From Cytophagales bacterium (GTDB taxonomy: Bacteria > Bacteroidota > Bacteroidia > Cytophagales > Cyclobacteriaceae): a stretch of DNA of 64,000 bases. The stretch is from assembly GCA_027317105.1 (NCBI GenBank), contig DAHVFH010000124.1, forward strand, positions 3,736-67,735, given 5' to 3'. Under the pieces are notes generated by a model. It was given only the letters and a program-made list of their open reading frames with translations, did no database searches and had not been told where the DNA came from. Positions 9,147 through 17,211 of the stretch are shown here, in pieces (positions within the stretch are counted from its first letter, which is position 1; each line of letters begins with the position of its first letter). Both the position numbers and the translations under genes were made by a program.

Positions 9147-9878
9147 ATGAAAATCACGCCACTGGAAATCCGCCAGAAGACTTTTGAGAAAAGTATGCGC
9201 GGCTACGACAAAGATGAAGTGTACGCTTTCTTGCAGACCCTTTCGCAAGAATGGGAACGCACCGTTGATGAAACGAAGGAGATGCGAATTAAAATGGAAG
9301 CCACCGAACGCGAGGTGAACAAACTTCGGGAAGTGGAAAGCTCACTCTTCAAAACACTAAAAACCGCTGAAGACACAGGTGCCAACACCATAGAGCAGGC
9401 AAAGAAAACAGCCGAACTTATACTTCGCGAAAACCAGATGAATGCCGATGCGCTCATCAACGAAGCCAAGCGAAGAGCAAAAAATACAATTGAAGAGGCC
9501 GAGTCCATTTCAAAACAAATGCTGGCCGAAATGGAAGACCGGCTAAAATCGCTGGGGCAACATTACAAAAACCTTGAATTGCAAAAAGAGAATTTACTCT
9601 CCGATCTAAAACGGTTGGCTAACGAAACCATTGACCGGATTGATCGGGCTAAAGCTGCCAGCCGTGAGTTTGATCCCGATCAGCACCTTGCGTTGGCAAA
9701 ACGGGAGACAAAAAAATCGCTATTTCCCAATGCGGATGTTGAAGCAGAGATGAAAAATCCTGAGCCCGTTGCTGAACCAAAACCCGAACCCGCGCAAGTA
9801 GTACCAACCGAACAAGCAAAACCTTCGATGGCAGAAGCGATGAAAATCCAGCGCTCCTTTTTTGACGAAATTCAATGA
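9147..9878 (+). CDS. DivIVA-domain coiled-coil protein
   Basis: The N-terminus (ITPLEIRQKTFEKSMRGYDK, then DEVYAFL) is the DivIVA lipid-binding signature. A long coiled coil covers roughly residues 30-195 (KMEATEREVNKLREVE, EDRLKSLGQHYKNLELQKEN). A Pro/Glu-rich tail (PEPVAEPKPEPAQVVP) and a short conserved end (KIQRSFFDEIQ) complete it. In Gram-positive bacteria DivIVA/GpsB proteins recruit division or envelope enzymes to curved membrane; the role in Bacteroidota is poorly defined. Its stop overlaps the start of folB (ATGA), so the two are translationally coupled. Confidence 0.85.
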   Translation: MKITPLEIRQKTFEKSMRGYDKDEVYAFLQTLSQEWERTVDETKEMRIKMEATEREVNKLREVESSLFKTLKTAEDTGANTIEQAKKTAELILRENQMNADALINEAKRRAKNTIEEAESISKQMLAEMEDRLKSLGQHYKNLELQKENLLSDLKRLANETIDRIDRAKAASREFDPDQHLALAKRETKKSLFPNADVEAEMKNPEPVAEPKPEPAQVVPTEQAKPSMAEAMKIQRSFFDEIQ

Positions 9879-10234
9879 AGGGTAAAGTAGCGCTGGAAGG
9901 CCTGGAGTTTCATGCTTACCATGGCGTTTATCCGCAAGAGCGCTCTTCGGGAAATAAATTTGAAGTGGACGTGATGGTAGAAACTGAATTTCAGGAAACT
10001 GCCTTTCAGGACGACCTCAGTGGCACCATCAACTACGAAGACTTGTACACGCTCGTAAAAAAGGAAATGGAAAAGCCCTCCAAACTTTTAGAGTCTGTAG
10101 GCCACGCCATCGCAGAAAAAGTTCTTCAACGATTTGTCAGTGCCATCAACGTGGAAGTAAAGATCTCCAAATTCAATCCCCCTATTGGTGGGGTTTGTAG
10201 AAAGGCCAGTGTGGTGGTGAGCAGAGTAAAATAG
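9875..10234 (+). CDS. folB: Dihydroneopterin aldolase
   Basis: Folate synthesis enzyme that converts 7,8-dihydroneopterin to 6-hydroxymethyl-dihydropterin and glycolaldehyde. The 119-residue length fits. Signatures are VALEGLEFHAYHGVYPQER near the start (with the conserved YHG), DLSGTINYEDLYTLV in the middle, and VEVKISKFNPPIGG at the end. It overlaps the DivIVA-domain gene by four bases. Confidence 0.93.
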   Translation: MKGKVALEGLEFHAYHGVYPQERSSGNKFEVDVMVETEFQETAFQDDLSGTINYEDLYTLVKKEMEKPSKLLESVGHAIAEKVLQRFVSAINVEVKISKFNPPIGGVCRKASVVVSRVK

Positions 10235-10361
10235 GAAAACCTTTTGCGGTCTTTAATCATGGATATTTTACACCATCAATAGTTTGCAGTTCAATTTTTT
10301 TTCTTTTTCACTCAAATTCTATACCGTTTTTCTACCTTGGCACGCTTGGCCTAATTAATCT

Positions 10362-10793
10362 ATGGACTATCGGGAAACTATTACCGGACTTTACTACCTT
10401 TTGATCTGTGCCGATGGCACGGTGAACGAAAAAGAGCTGACGCTGGGCAAGAAAATGATTGCAGCCGAAGGTTTCGATGCCCAGAAATTCGAAACGGCAA
10501 TGGATGGCTTTAAAACCAAAGACAAAGCAACACTCTATAATGAGTGCCTTTTCGGATTAAAAAAGCTCGATAAACAAAAGCAAATCCGCACGATCTCGTG
10601 GCTATGCGTGATTGCAAACTCCGATGGGTTTATGGACAAGGACGAATGGGGGCTTATCTACAAGATTTACAACACTGAACTCAGCCTTCAACTCGATGAA
10701 ATCATGAAGACTCAAAAGGAATTGAATAAAATTCTTCATGGGAAAGAGTTTCAGTCGTATGGAATTAAAATGGACGACCGAAAAGAAGATTGA
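10362..10793 (+). CDS. TerB-like domain protein
   Basis: The 143-residue acidic helical protein has paired segments LICADGTVNEKELTLGKKM and IANSDGFMDKDEWGLIYKI. These resemble the two pseudo-repeated Asp-containing helices of the TerB/DjlA-N fold, which binds metal ions in tellurite-resistance proteins. The match rests on pattern only. It has no signal peptide and no other ter genes nearby, so resistance should not be inferred. Confidence 0.6.
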   Translation: MDYRETITGLYYLLICADGTVNEKELTLGKKMIAAEGFDAQKFETAMDGFKTKDKATLYNECLFGLKKLDKQKQIRTISWLCVIANSDGFMDKDEWGLIYKIYNTELSLQLDEIMKTQKELNKILHGKEFQSYGIKMDDRKED

Positions 10794-10806
10794 ATCCAAA
10801 AGGGCA

Positions 10807-11133
10807 TTATTTCTTTCCCCGTGCAATCGCCTCTTGTTCTACAAACATAAAACCTCTCGCATCACCACCTTCATAAAAATCTACGGCTTTGCCAATCAGA
10901 AACATGGTTTGTTTTTTTTCTAACAGGATGGTAATTCCCTCGATTTGATATACCAGATCAGTGGGCTTTTGCTTATCAAATCCAATAATGAAAGAGACCC
11001 CTCCACAGCCATGCCCGCCTCGTGCGCCTACGCGTAATCCATAGTCTGCCGGAATATTTTTAGTCTGCATAATTTTTCGGGCTTCGGCAGCGGCCATAGG
11101 GGTTAGAATAACGGGTTGCAGTGAATTGAACAT
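10807..11133 (-). CDS. HesB/IscA-like A-type iron-sulfur carrier, lacking the C-terminal cysteines
   Basis: The 108-residue product follows the A-type carrier fold: LTPMAAAEARKIM, then YGLRVGARGGHGCGGVSFII with the first conserved cysteine at residue 43. The usual C-terminal Cys-Gly-Cys pair is absent; the corresponding end reads ARGFMFVEQEAIARGKK. Family members carry [2Fe-2S] or [4Fe-4S] clusters from the assembly scaffold to apoproteins. With one cysteine it may bind iron or clusters differently. No isc or suf genes lie nearby. Confidence 0.8.
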   Translation of the reverse strand: MFNSLQPVILTPMAAAEARKIMQTKNIPADYGLRVGARGGHGCGGVSFIIGFDKQKPTDLVYQIEGITILLEKKQTMFLIGKAVDFYEGGDARGFMFVEQEAIARGKK

Positions 11134-11134
11134 A

Positions 11135-11438
11135 TTAAACTCCCTTTAGCTTTTCAGGACTTTGTGAGGCATAAAAATTCGCGAGATGACAACTCGATCT
11201 TTTTCAACTCGATAAATAATCTTGTAAGAAAACACGACCAAAAAACGATATTCTGATTTCTTATGCTTTAACAATGGCTCAACCACGCCCAATTGAGGGC
11301 GGGTAGAGAGCAAAGAAGATGTTTTTACTATCTTATCTAACACAATTGAAGCATACGAAACACCCTTTCTTCTTTAATATAGCGAACTGATCTTTCCAGT
11401 TGACTGAAGGCTTTATTCGTCCAGATTATTTTAACCAT
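11135..11438 (-). pseudogene. ParE/RelE-type toxin gene with two frameshifts
   Basis: Reading from ATG 11438 gives VKIIWTNKAFSQLERSVRYI, a typical ParE N-terminus, but the frame breaks after KEE (near 11370). Adding one base restores GVSYASIVLDKIVKTSSL, which runs into the open frame 11146-11343 with the family's YRFLVVFSYKIIYRVEKDRV. A second break follows SRIF at a run of five T (near 11175). With one more base it continues ASQSPEKLKGV and stops at 11135-11137, matching the usual ParE ending. The gene is therefore an almost complete toxin with two apparent single-base losses. It starts inside the end of the antitoxin gene, a normal TA arrangement. Confidence 0.75.
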
Positions 11439-11617
11439 TGGTTAGTCCGAGCTATAACTTCCTGATGTGACAAAATTTCCCCACGCTTTTCCTCTTCTTC
11501 CGATTCATCAATATCGTTTAATAATGCTAATTGCTCATAAATATCATCAAGCTTGGTTTCGTGATTAACATTTTCAGCAATTTGAATTAGGTATTCTTTT
11601 ATTTTTTCACTGGTCAT
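11426..11617 (-). CDS. Putative antitoxin of the ParE-type pair
   Basis: The 63-residue acidic protein (IDESEEEEKRGEILSHQEVI...NQWLK) ends in a form common among small Bacteroidota antitoxins paired with ParE-like toxins. No DNA-binding domain is obvious. Its last codons overlap the toxin start by 13 bases, which is what identifies it. The frame is intact although the toxin is broken, so it may persist as an orphan regulator or as protection against related toxins. Confidence 0.6.
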   Translation of the reverse strand: MTSEKIKEYLIQIAENVNHETKLDDIYEQLALLNDIDESEEEEKRGEILSHQEVIARTNQWLK

Positions 11618-11681
11618 AATTGTCTCTTCTGTCTATAAAATTACTTAAATTTCCAACATAATCGATACTTAATCAATTCCT

Positions 11682-12203
11682 ATGGAAGCCCTTATTGAAT
11701 TTGGAAAAATCCTTATCCCTGCCTCGTTGGTACTCTATGCCGTCTATCTGACGGTGCGCAGTTTTATTACCAGAGAAATAGAATTGAAAAAACTCGAAGT
11801 ACGTACCCGAAGTATTGAAACCCTTTTACCGGCTAGGCTTCAAGCCTACGAGCGGATTACCTTGTTCCTTGAGCGCATCTCTCCTCAAAACTTACTCATT
11901 CGCCTGAACAATCCAGAGTTCACCGCACGTGATTTTCAGAAAGTGTTACTCGATGACATCCGAAATGAATACAATCATAATGTGTCGCAGCAAGTATACA
12001 TGTCAGAAGAAGTCTGGAACCAGGTGCGCAATGCCAAAGAGGACTTAATCATGATGATCAACGAGTCGGCCATCCAGTTAGCACCGGATACCACCAGCAT
12101 CGAATTGTCAAAGAAAATTTTCGAAGCGGTGATGAACAAAAAACAAGATCCCATCGGCCATGCGTTAAGCGAATTAAAAAAAGAAATCCATCAAATTTTT
12201 TAG
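11682..12203 (+). CDS. Membrane-anchored protein of unknown function
   Basis: One transmembrane segment lies near the N-terminus (ILIPASLVLYAVYLTVRSFI, about residues 9-28). A charged helical domain follows, with conserved-looking blocks LLPARLQAYERITLFLERI and LLDDIRNEYNHNVSQQVYM. I do not recognise a named function. The soluble part probably faces the cytoplasm. The next gene starts three bases after its stop, so they are likely cotranscribed. Confidence 0.7.
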   Translation: MEALIEFGKILIPASLVLYAVYLTVRSFITREIELKKLEVRTRSIETLLPARLQAYERITLFLERISPQNLLIRLNNPEFTARDFQKVLLDDIRNEYNHNVSQQVYMSEEVWNQVRNAKEDLIMMINESAIQLAPDTTSIELSKKIFEAVMNKKQDPIGHALSELKKEIHQIF

Positions 12204-12206
12204 TTC

Positions 12207-12854
12207 ATGGCAAAAACTGCATTGTTGGCCGGAAGTACGGGGTTAATCGGTGGACAGTTGTTGGAATTGTTGTTAAAGGATGAACGCTATTCTTCGGTGA
12301 TCGCTATCAGCAGAAAACCAATAACTACTGCTAATGCTAAGCTCATCAATTTAGTTTGCGAGTTAAACGACCTTTCGAAGCATCATACCCAATTAAAAGC
12401 GGATGATGTTTTTTGTTGTCTTGGAACCACGATCAAAAAAGCTAAGTCAAAAGAAAATTTTCGAGCTGTAGATTTTGATGCTCCATTGGCATTAGCCAGG
12501 CTTTCAAAGGAGCAAGGCGCTAAAACCTATTTACTGATATCTTCATTGGGTGCCAATAAAGATTCCGGTATTTTCTATAACAAAGTAAAAGGTGAAGTAG
12601 AGGAAGCGATCAAGCAGGTGGGTTTTAATTCCCTTCACGTCCTTCGTCCTTCACTTTTGCTGGGGCCTCGTCAAGAAGAACGAACGGGCGAGGATGCCGC
12701 CAAGTTTTTCTATAAAGTTTTGGGATTTTTAATACCCAAAAAATACCAGGCAATTGAATCCGCGAAAGTGGCGACAGCGATGCTGCATTTCGCATGTATT
12801 GAAGTACCTGGCTTCAAGGTTCATGAATCCTATCAGCTTCAACAATTTGAATGA
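12207..12854 (+). CDS. NAD(P)-binding oxidoreductase (atypical SDR, HTATIP2-like)
   Basis: The N-terminal AGSTGLIGG (residues 8-16) is the Gly-rich Rossmann turn of atypical short-chain dehydrogenases. VFCCLGTTIKKAKSKE, then VDFDAPLALARL and YLLISSLGANKDS, follow the pattern of the HTATIP2/TIP30 and YwnB-like group. LHVLRPSLLLGPR is the usual late strand. At 215 residues it is a complete single-domain protein. The substrate is unknown. Its stop overlaps the next start by four bases (ATGA). Confidence 0.85.
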   Translation: MAKTALLAGSTGLIGGQLLELLLKDERYSSVIAISRKPITTANAKLINLVCELNDLSKHHTQLKADDVFCCLGTTIKKAKSKENFRAVDFDAPLALARLSKEQGAKTYLLISSLGANKDSGIFYNKVKGEVEEAIKQVGFNSLHVLRPSLLLGPRQEERTGEDAAKFFYKVLGFLIPKKYQAIESAKVATAMLHFACIEVPGFKVHESYQLQQFE

Positions 12855-13813
12855 GAGTATTACGGCCATTTTTAACAGTATTTTTTATTCCAGCCCTCGG
12901 CTTCTCACAAAATTCATTTTCCATAAGCGGCCAACTTATTGATGCTGACACAAAACAGCCAGTACCTTTTGCCACCGTATTCCTTTCTAACTCGGCATTT
13001 GGTTCAACCGCAAAAGAAGACGGAACCTACTTTTTTGACCAAATCCCTCCCGGAAAATATGAGCTTATGGTTTCAGAAGTGGGTTATCAACGGTTTAGCC
13101 ACCTCGTTTTATTTTCCGATTCGTCCATAAAACTAAACATCGCACTAAAGCAACAAATCACGAAACTGAAGGAGGTCATTGTCACCGCAGACCGATCGGA
13201 TTTTAATAAATGGTATCCAGCTTTTAAAAAATATTTTCTAGGTGATATGCCAAATTCAAATAAGTGTACAATACTTAACCCAGATGTAATTGACCTTCAA
13301 TATGACTCTGAAAAGAAAATCTTGAAAGGATATGCCGACCTACCTATTGAAATCGAAAATAAAGCGATTGGATATCAGATTCATTATATGCTAGATGAAT
13401 TCGAAGTGGTTTATACTGCAAATTCAAGTTCTTTCAAATATTATGGGATCGCTCGATTTGAAGAGCTCGTTCCGGTAAACCATGCGCAAATGGTAATATG
13501 GAGAAAAAGAAGAGATAAAGCGTACTATGGATCTTTAAGTCATTTTATGAAATCGCTTTTACAACGTGAACTTTTGAAGAATGAATTTGGCATTTTCAAA
13601 CCCTCGAAAGATGGGGATTGGCATAAAATTACCGAGGACTCTTTGTTTACAAAATCAAAAAGAAACCAAATAAACTACAAAGGCAGAATGGGTATTGAAT
13701 TCTATGGTCAACCTGAACAGAGTCGGGTTTCTGGTGTTTACCATTCGTACCAAATCTCAACAGTGCGCCTTGAAGAAGATTCAATAACCATCTATGACAA
13801 TGGATATTTTTAA
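12851..13813 (+). CDS. Carboxypeptidase-like regulatory domain protein, probably truncated by an in-frame TAA
   Basis: A signal peptide (FLTVFFIPALGFSQ) is followed by a carboxypeptidase D regulatory-like domain (about 22-115: SGQLIDADTKQPVPFATVFL, YELMVSEVGYQRF). Then comes the long C-terminal region seen in Bacteroidota surface proteins (VIVTADRSDFNKWYPAFKKYF and onward). The frame stops at TAA 13811-13813 after IYDNGYF. It continues open for 32 codons, with GYLVHRTCIGNLVPSGYQP resembling the family's usual end, to a TAA at 13910-13912 directly before the dtd ATG. The natural 3' end is therefore probably 13912, and the visible stop is premature. Confidence 0.8.
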   Translation: MRVLRPFLTVFFIPALGFSQNSFSISGQLIDADTKQPVPFATVFLSNSAFGSTAKEDGTYFFDQIPPGKYELMVSEVGYQRFSHLVLFSDSSIKLNIALKQQITKLKEVIVTADRSDFNKWYPAFKKYFLGDMPNSNKCTILNPDVIDLQYDSEKKILKGYADLPIEIENKAIGYQIHYMLDEFEVVYTANSSSFKYYGIARFEELVPVNHAQMVIWRKRRDKAYYGSLSHFMKSLLQRELLKNEFGIFKPSKDGDWHKITEDSLFTKSKRNQINYKGRMGIEFYGQPEQSRVSGVYHSYQISTVRLEEDSITIYDNGYF

Positions 13814-13912
13814 AATTTCAAAAGCTTTAAATTAGATGGCTACTTGGTTCATCGCACGTGTATCGGTAATTTGGTTCCATCGGGCTATCAACCGACTTCC
13901 AAACTAAAATAA

Positions 13913-14365
13913 ATGATCGCTGTCATCCAACGCGTCTCCGAAGCTTCCGTCACCATTGACGGGATCATCAAATCAAAAATAGATAATGGCTTATTGGTAT
14001 TGTTAGGTATTGAAGATGCCGATAATGAAGAAGATATTCAGTGGCTAGCGAACAAAATTGTTAACCTGCGAATTTTTAATGACAGCGAAGGCGTGATGAA
14101 TGTAAGTGTAAAAGAAGATGGAGGCAATATTATTGTAGTGAGCCAATTCACCTTACACGCCAGCACAAAAAAAGGAAACCGCCCAAGTTACCTCAAAGCA
14201 TCAAAACCAGAGATTGCCATTCCGCTTTACGAAAGGTTTGTTGAAGTAATTGAGGATGCCTTAGGGAAACCGATTCAAACGGGAGAGTTTGGTGCCGATA
14301 TGAAAGTGAGTTTGATCAACGATGGTCCGGTTACAATTGTAATAGATACAAAAAATAGAGTTTGA
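13913..14365 (+). CDS. dtd: D-aminoacyl-tRNA deacylase
   Basis: Removes D-amino acids, and glycine from tRNA-Ala, from mischarged tRNAs. The 150-residue length and start (MIAVIQRVSEASVTI) are typical. The active-site motifs SQFTLHA and the Gly-cisPro motif GPVT near residue 140 are both present. The start codon follows directly the stop at which the preceding interrupted frame would end. Confidence 0.95.
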   Translation: MIAVIQRVSEASVTIDGIIKSKIDNGLLVLLGIEDADNEEDIQWLANKIVNLRIFNDSEGVMNVSVKEDGGNIIVVSQFTLHASTKKGNRPSYLKASKPEIAIPLYERFVEVIEDALGKPIQTGEFGADMKVSLINDGPVTIVIDTKNRV

Positions 14366-14367
14366 AG

Positions 14368-15309
14368 TTAGTTCGCTGCAGCCAATGCCACTAACACCAC
14401 ATTGACCAAAACATAAACCAGGGATACCAAACGAAAGCCAATTCGATTGACACGTATACATTGATCCTTTTTGTCGTTATCATACAGTTTAAGACAGATG
14501 GCAGAAACCACCAGGATGGCAAAAATAGAGAAGAAGGTAAATGAATGAAGCGTATCCACTAAGGTGAACGCGGTAGACTCCGGCAAGCTGGAGTCAATGA
14601 TGTATTTGTTACCCACTGCAGCAAATAAACCGCCTACCGGCAAGCCAAACCGTGGCTCCACTTCCCACGGATTGGGCGCAAACCCAACCATGGCAATAAA
14701 AAAGGCAATGTACATCCCGACAAATATCTTTAGAAATAATCCCCAGGCATTTCGCTCAATATCCATGCTGATTTCAAATGCAGAGAAATGTTGATTGTCG
14801 CGGCCAACCCGGTTATCGCCAAATCCCGTTTCATAGGTTTTTTCCGTAACACTGACCTTAAAATTATTTATCGTCCATCCCGCCAAGGTTTCATCAGGAT
14901 CAAACTTACTTCCTCTGATATCCGGTTTGAAAACGAGTGAATTTTTATCAAACAAAGAGTTCTCAATATGAATCTTCAAATGCTGTTGGTCAAAGGGAAA
15001 GTCCAGAACGTTCCAGCTCTCCTTCATTGCACATTTCATTTTAAGCATCGTCCACTTGCTTTGCCCCAGGCTGTCGTCCAATGACTGCGGTGTGTCAATG
15101 GATTTCGCATTGGTAATATCCAATTGTTTAACAAAATCGAAATTGCGATTGTTGTAAACAAACCATAACCAAAAACGGGCAGTGTACTCCTTATCATGAA
15201 AATTGATGTCGTGAACGCTCATTACATAGGCCCCCACCCTGACCGTGTCGGGTGCTGCATGCACCGTTTGTGCGCAGATCAGGCCCAAAAAGAAGAGGTA
15301 TTTTTTCAT
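14368..15309 (-). CDS. Pentameric ligand-gated ion channel homologue (prokaryotic Cys-loop family)
   Basis: A signal peptide (MKKYLFFLGLICAQTVHA) precedes an extracellular beta-sandwich: VRVGAYVMSVHDINFHDKEY, then FWLWFVYNNRNF and the loop signature FPFDQQHLKIHIE, which replaces the animal Cys loop. Four transmembrane segments follow. M1 is LFLKIFVGMYIAFFIAMVGF, M2 is within RFGLPVGGLFAAVGNKYIID, M3 is FTFFSIFAILVVSAICLKLY and M4 is LVSLVYVLVNVVLVALA. These match bacterial pLGICs such as GLIC and ELIC. The start is ATG 15309; a TTG three codons earlier is less likely. Ligand and ion selectivity are unknown. It is convergent with dtd and has no obvious operon partner. Confidence 0.85.
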   Translation of the reverse strand: MKKYLFFLGLICAQTVHAAPDTVRVGAYVMSVHDINFHDKEYTARFWLWFVYNNRNFDFVKQLDITNAKSIDTPQSLDDSLGQSKWTMLKMKCAMKESWNVLDFPFDQQHLKIHIENSLFDKNSLVFKPDIRGSKFDPDETLAGWTINNFKVSVTEKTYETGFGDNRVGRDNQHFSAFEISMDIERNAWGLFLKIFVGMYIAFFIAMVGFAPNPWEVEPRFGLPVGGLFAAVGNKYIIDSSLPESTAFTLVDTLHSFTFFSIFAILVVSAICLKLYDNDKKDQCIRVNRIGFRLVSLVYVLVNVVLVALAAAN

Positions 15310-15425
15310 AGATAACAAGGCTGAAAGTAAGCAACCGCCAATTACTTAGCAAATTTTTATTGTTCGATCCCTACGGAATAGTTTTGTTCCAACTGAATAT
15401 CGTATTTTTCCAAAAAATTTAAGTT

Positions 15426-15866
15426 ATGCATCAAATCTTAGTAGTCCTGCACTCGCTCAACCGCTTTGTGTTGTTAATTCTATTGGTCGTGGTGATTATT
15501 AAATCACTCATGGGTTGGCTTAAACAATCACCCTTTGAAAAAAGTGATGACAAGTTCAGTCTTTTTCTTTTTATCTCCACACACACCCAATTGTTGCTTG
15601 GTCTTATTCTGTATTTTTTAAGCCCTGCCGTTATTTTCAGTGGAGCATCAATGAAAGATCCCGTTGCACGCTACTGGCTAGTCGAGCACATCACCGGCAT
15701 GTTGATCGCGATCGTTCTAATTTCCCTCGGAAGGATTCTATCCAAGAAACTAAGTGACAGCACGGCAAAACACAAGCGAACTTTCATCTACAACATCGCT
15801 GCATTCGTTATCATACTTCTTATTATCGGACAAAACCATCGTGGATTTTTTAGCGTGAGTTGGTAA
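15426..15866 (+). CDS. Four-helix integral membrane protein, cytochrome-b-like
   Basis: Four hydrophobic helices are evident (LNRFVLLILLVVVIIKSLMG, LFLFISTHTQLLLGLILYFL, HITGMLIAIVLISLGRILS, IYNIAAFVIILLIIG). Histidines lie near or within helices at HSLNR, STHTQ, EHITG and NHRG. This pattern is seen in a Bacteroidota family often labelled cytochrome B, and haem binding is possible but not shown. It is monocistronic. Confidence 0.7.
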   Translation: MHQILVVLHSLNRFVLLILLVVVIIKSLMGWLKQSPFEKSDDKFSLFLFISTHTQLLLGLILYFLSPAVIFSGASMKDPVARYWLVEHITGMLIAIVLISLGRILSKKLSDSTAKHKRTFIYNIAAFVIILLIIGQNHRGFFSVSW

Positions 15867-15933
15867 ATTAATATCCTTCATTGTTGCCTGGGGGTACGCA
15901 CCTATATCCTTTTCAATGATTTTGCTTTTGTGG

Positions 15934-15981
15934 CTTAGTGCCTTTGTGGCGAACCTTGGCTTTTGCCACAAAGACACTAAG
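15934..15981. repeat. Palindromic intergenic repeat, copy 1
   Basis: Arms CTTAGTGCCTTTGTGGC (15934-15950) and GCCACAAAGACACTAAG (15965-15981) pair with a single mismatch around a 14-base loop. The same consensus appears at 36848-36901 and 37052-37114, which makes this a dispersed REP-like family. Confidence 0.75.
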
Positions 15982-16025
15982 TCCTTTGCGTAACATCTCT
16001 TATTGAAATGGAGGGCACTTTTTTT

Positions 16026-17207
16026 CTAGGATAACCATGAAGCGATTCCCTTTGCACCCATATACGCCATCACAATTACCACTATCCATCCAATCACCGA
16101 AAGCCAAATTGGATGGTGGTAGTCCTTCAACAGGTTCTTTTTAAAAACAGAAGCCAATATTATTGCCAACGCCAGAGGCAATACTAATCCGTTCACCGCT
16201 CCGGCTGCCAACAAGAGTTTCACCGGCTCGCCCACAATCAGAAAGATAATCGTTGAAAAAATAATGAAGGTGATGGTCAGGTAACGAAAATTTCGTTCAA
16301 TAAAGGGATGAAGGGTCTTGGCAAATGAGACGGATGTAAACGCTGAGCCCACCACAGAGGTGAGTGCGGCACTCCACAACACCAATCCAAAAAATTTATA
16401 GCCTACTTTCCCTGCAGCACTTTCAAAAACCACAGCCGCTGGATTTTGACTCCCTAGTGAAATGCATTTCCAAACAACGCCAAGAACAGCTATGAACAAA
16501 ATCGTACGCATGAGTGAGGCAACAAGAATGGCCGAGACCGAACCCCTTGAAACTTGATTCAAATTTTGTTTTCCAGAAATTCCGGCATCCAACAAACGGT
16601 GTGCTCCCGCAAAACTAATATACCCGCCCACGGTGCCACCGACAATAGTAAGGATGATCAGTTCATTGATCTGATCCGGAAAAAATGTTTTAATCGCAGC
16701 CTCGACTACCGGTGGATCAGCCTGATAGGCAACATACAACGTCAAGGCGATCATTACAAAGCCAAGCACCTTGGCAAACACATCCATTCCTTTGCCGACT
16801 TCCTTCACCAGAAATATGATGGCGGCAATGAAACAACTGACTACCGCTCCTGCTTTAACACTCCATCCGAAAAGCACCTGCATCCCTAGACCTGCCCCGG
16901 CAATGTTTCCAATGTTGAAGGCTAATCCACCAAATAAAATCAGCACGGTTAAATAATATCCAGCACCTGGCAATACCTTGTTTGCCAGGTCTTGCGCATA
17001 CATTTTACTCATTGTAACCAAGCGCCAAATATTTAGTTGCACTCCAATATCGAGCAAAATGGAAATCAAAATAACAAACCCAAAGCTTCCTTTTAGCTGC
17101 TCAGTAAATTTCGTGGTTTGTGTAATGAATCCGGGGCCTATTGCCGAAGTGGCCATTAGAAATGCAGCACCCATTAACGGCCCAGAAAATAAGGATTTTA
17201 TTTTCAT
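16026..17207 (-). CDS. NRAMP-family transporter of the 5-oxoprolinase operon (YcsG-like)
   Basis: About eleven hydrophobic helices in the NRAMP arrangement are visible, starting MKIKSLFSGPLMGAAFLMATSA. The metal-binding motif of helix 1 (DPGN in metal transporters) reads IGPGF here, and helix 6 reads GYISFAGAHRLLD rather than containing MPH. Divalent metal transport by the canonical site is therefore doubtful. It is the last gene of a pxpB-pxpC-pxpA operon. In Bacillus subtilis the NRAMP-like ycsG also sits with ycsF and kipI/kipA. Uptake of 5-oxoproline or a related compound is an inference from context. The start is ATG 17207. Confidence 0.88.
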   Translation of the reverse strand: MKIKSLFSGPLMGAAFLMATSAIGPGFITQTTKFTEQLKGSFGFVILISILLDIGVQLNIWRLVTMSKMYAQDLANKVLPGAGYYLTVLILFGGLAFNIGNIAGAGLGMQVLFGWSVKAGAVVSCFIAAIIFLVKEVGKGMDVFAKVLGFVMIALTLYVAYQADPPVVEAAIKTFFPDQINELIILTIVGGTVGGYISFAGAHRLLDAGISGKQNLNQVSRGSVSAILVASLMRTILFIAVLGVVWKCISLGSQNPAAVVFESAAGKVGYKFFGLVLWSAALTSVVGSAFTSVSFAKTLHPFIERNFRYLTITFIIFSTIIFLIVGEPVKLLLAAGAVNGLVLPLALAIILASVFKKNLLKDYHHPIWLSVIGWIVVIVMAYMGAKGIASWLS

Positions 17208-17211
17208 CAAA

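Noticed and set aside
10362..10793. Tellurite-resistance operon
   Set aside because: Only one TerB-like protein, no other ter genes.
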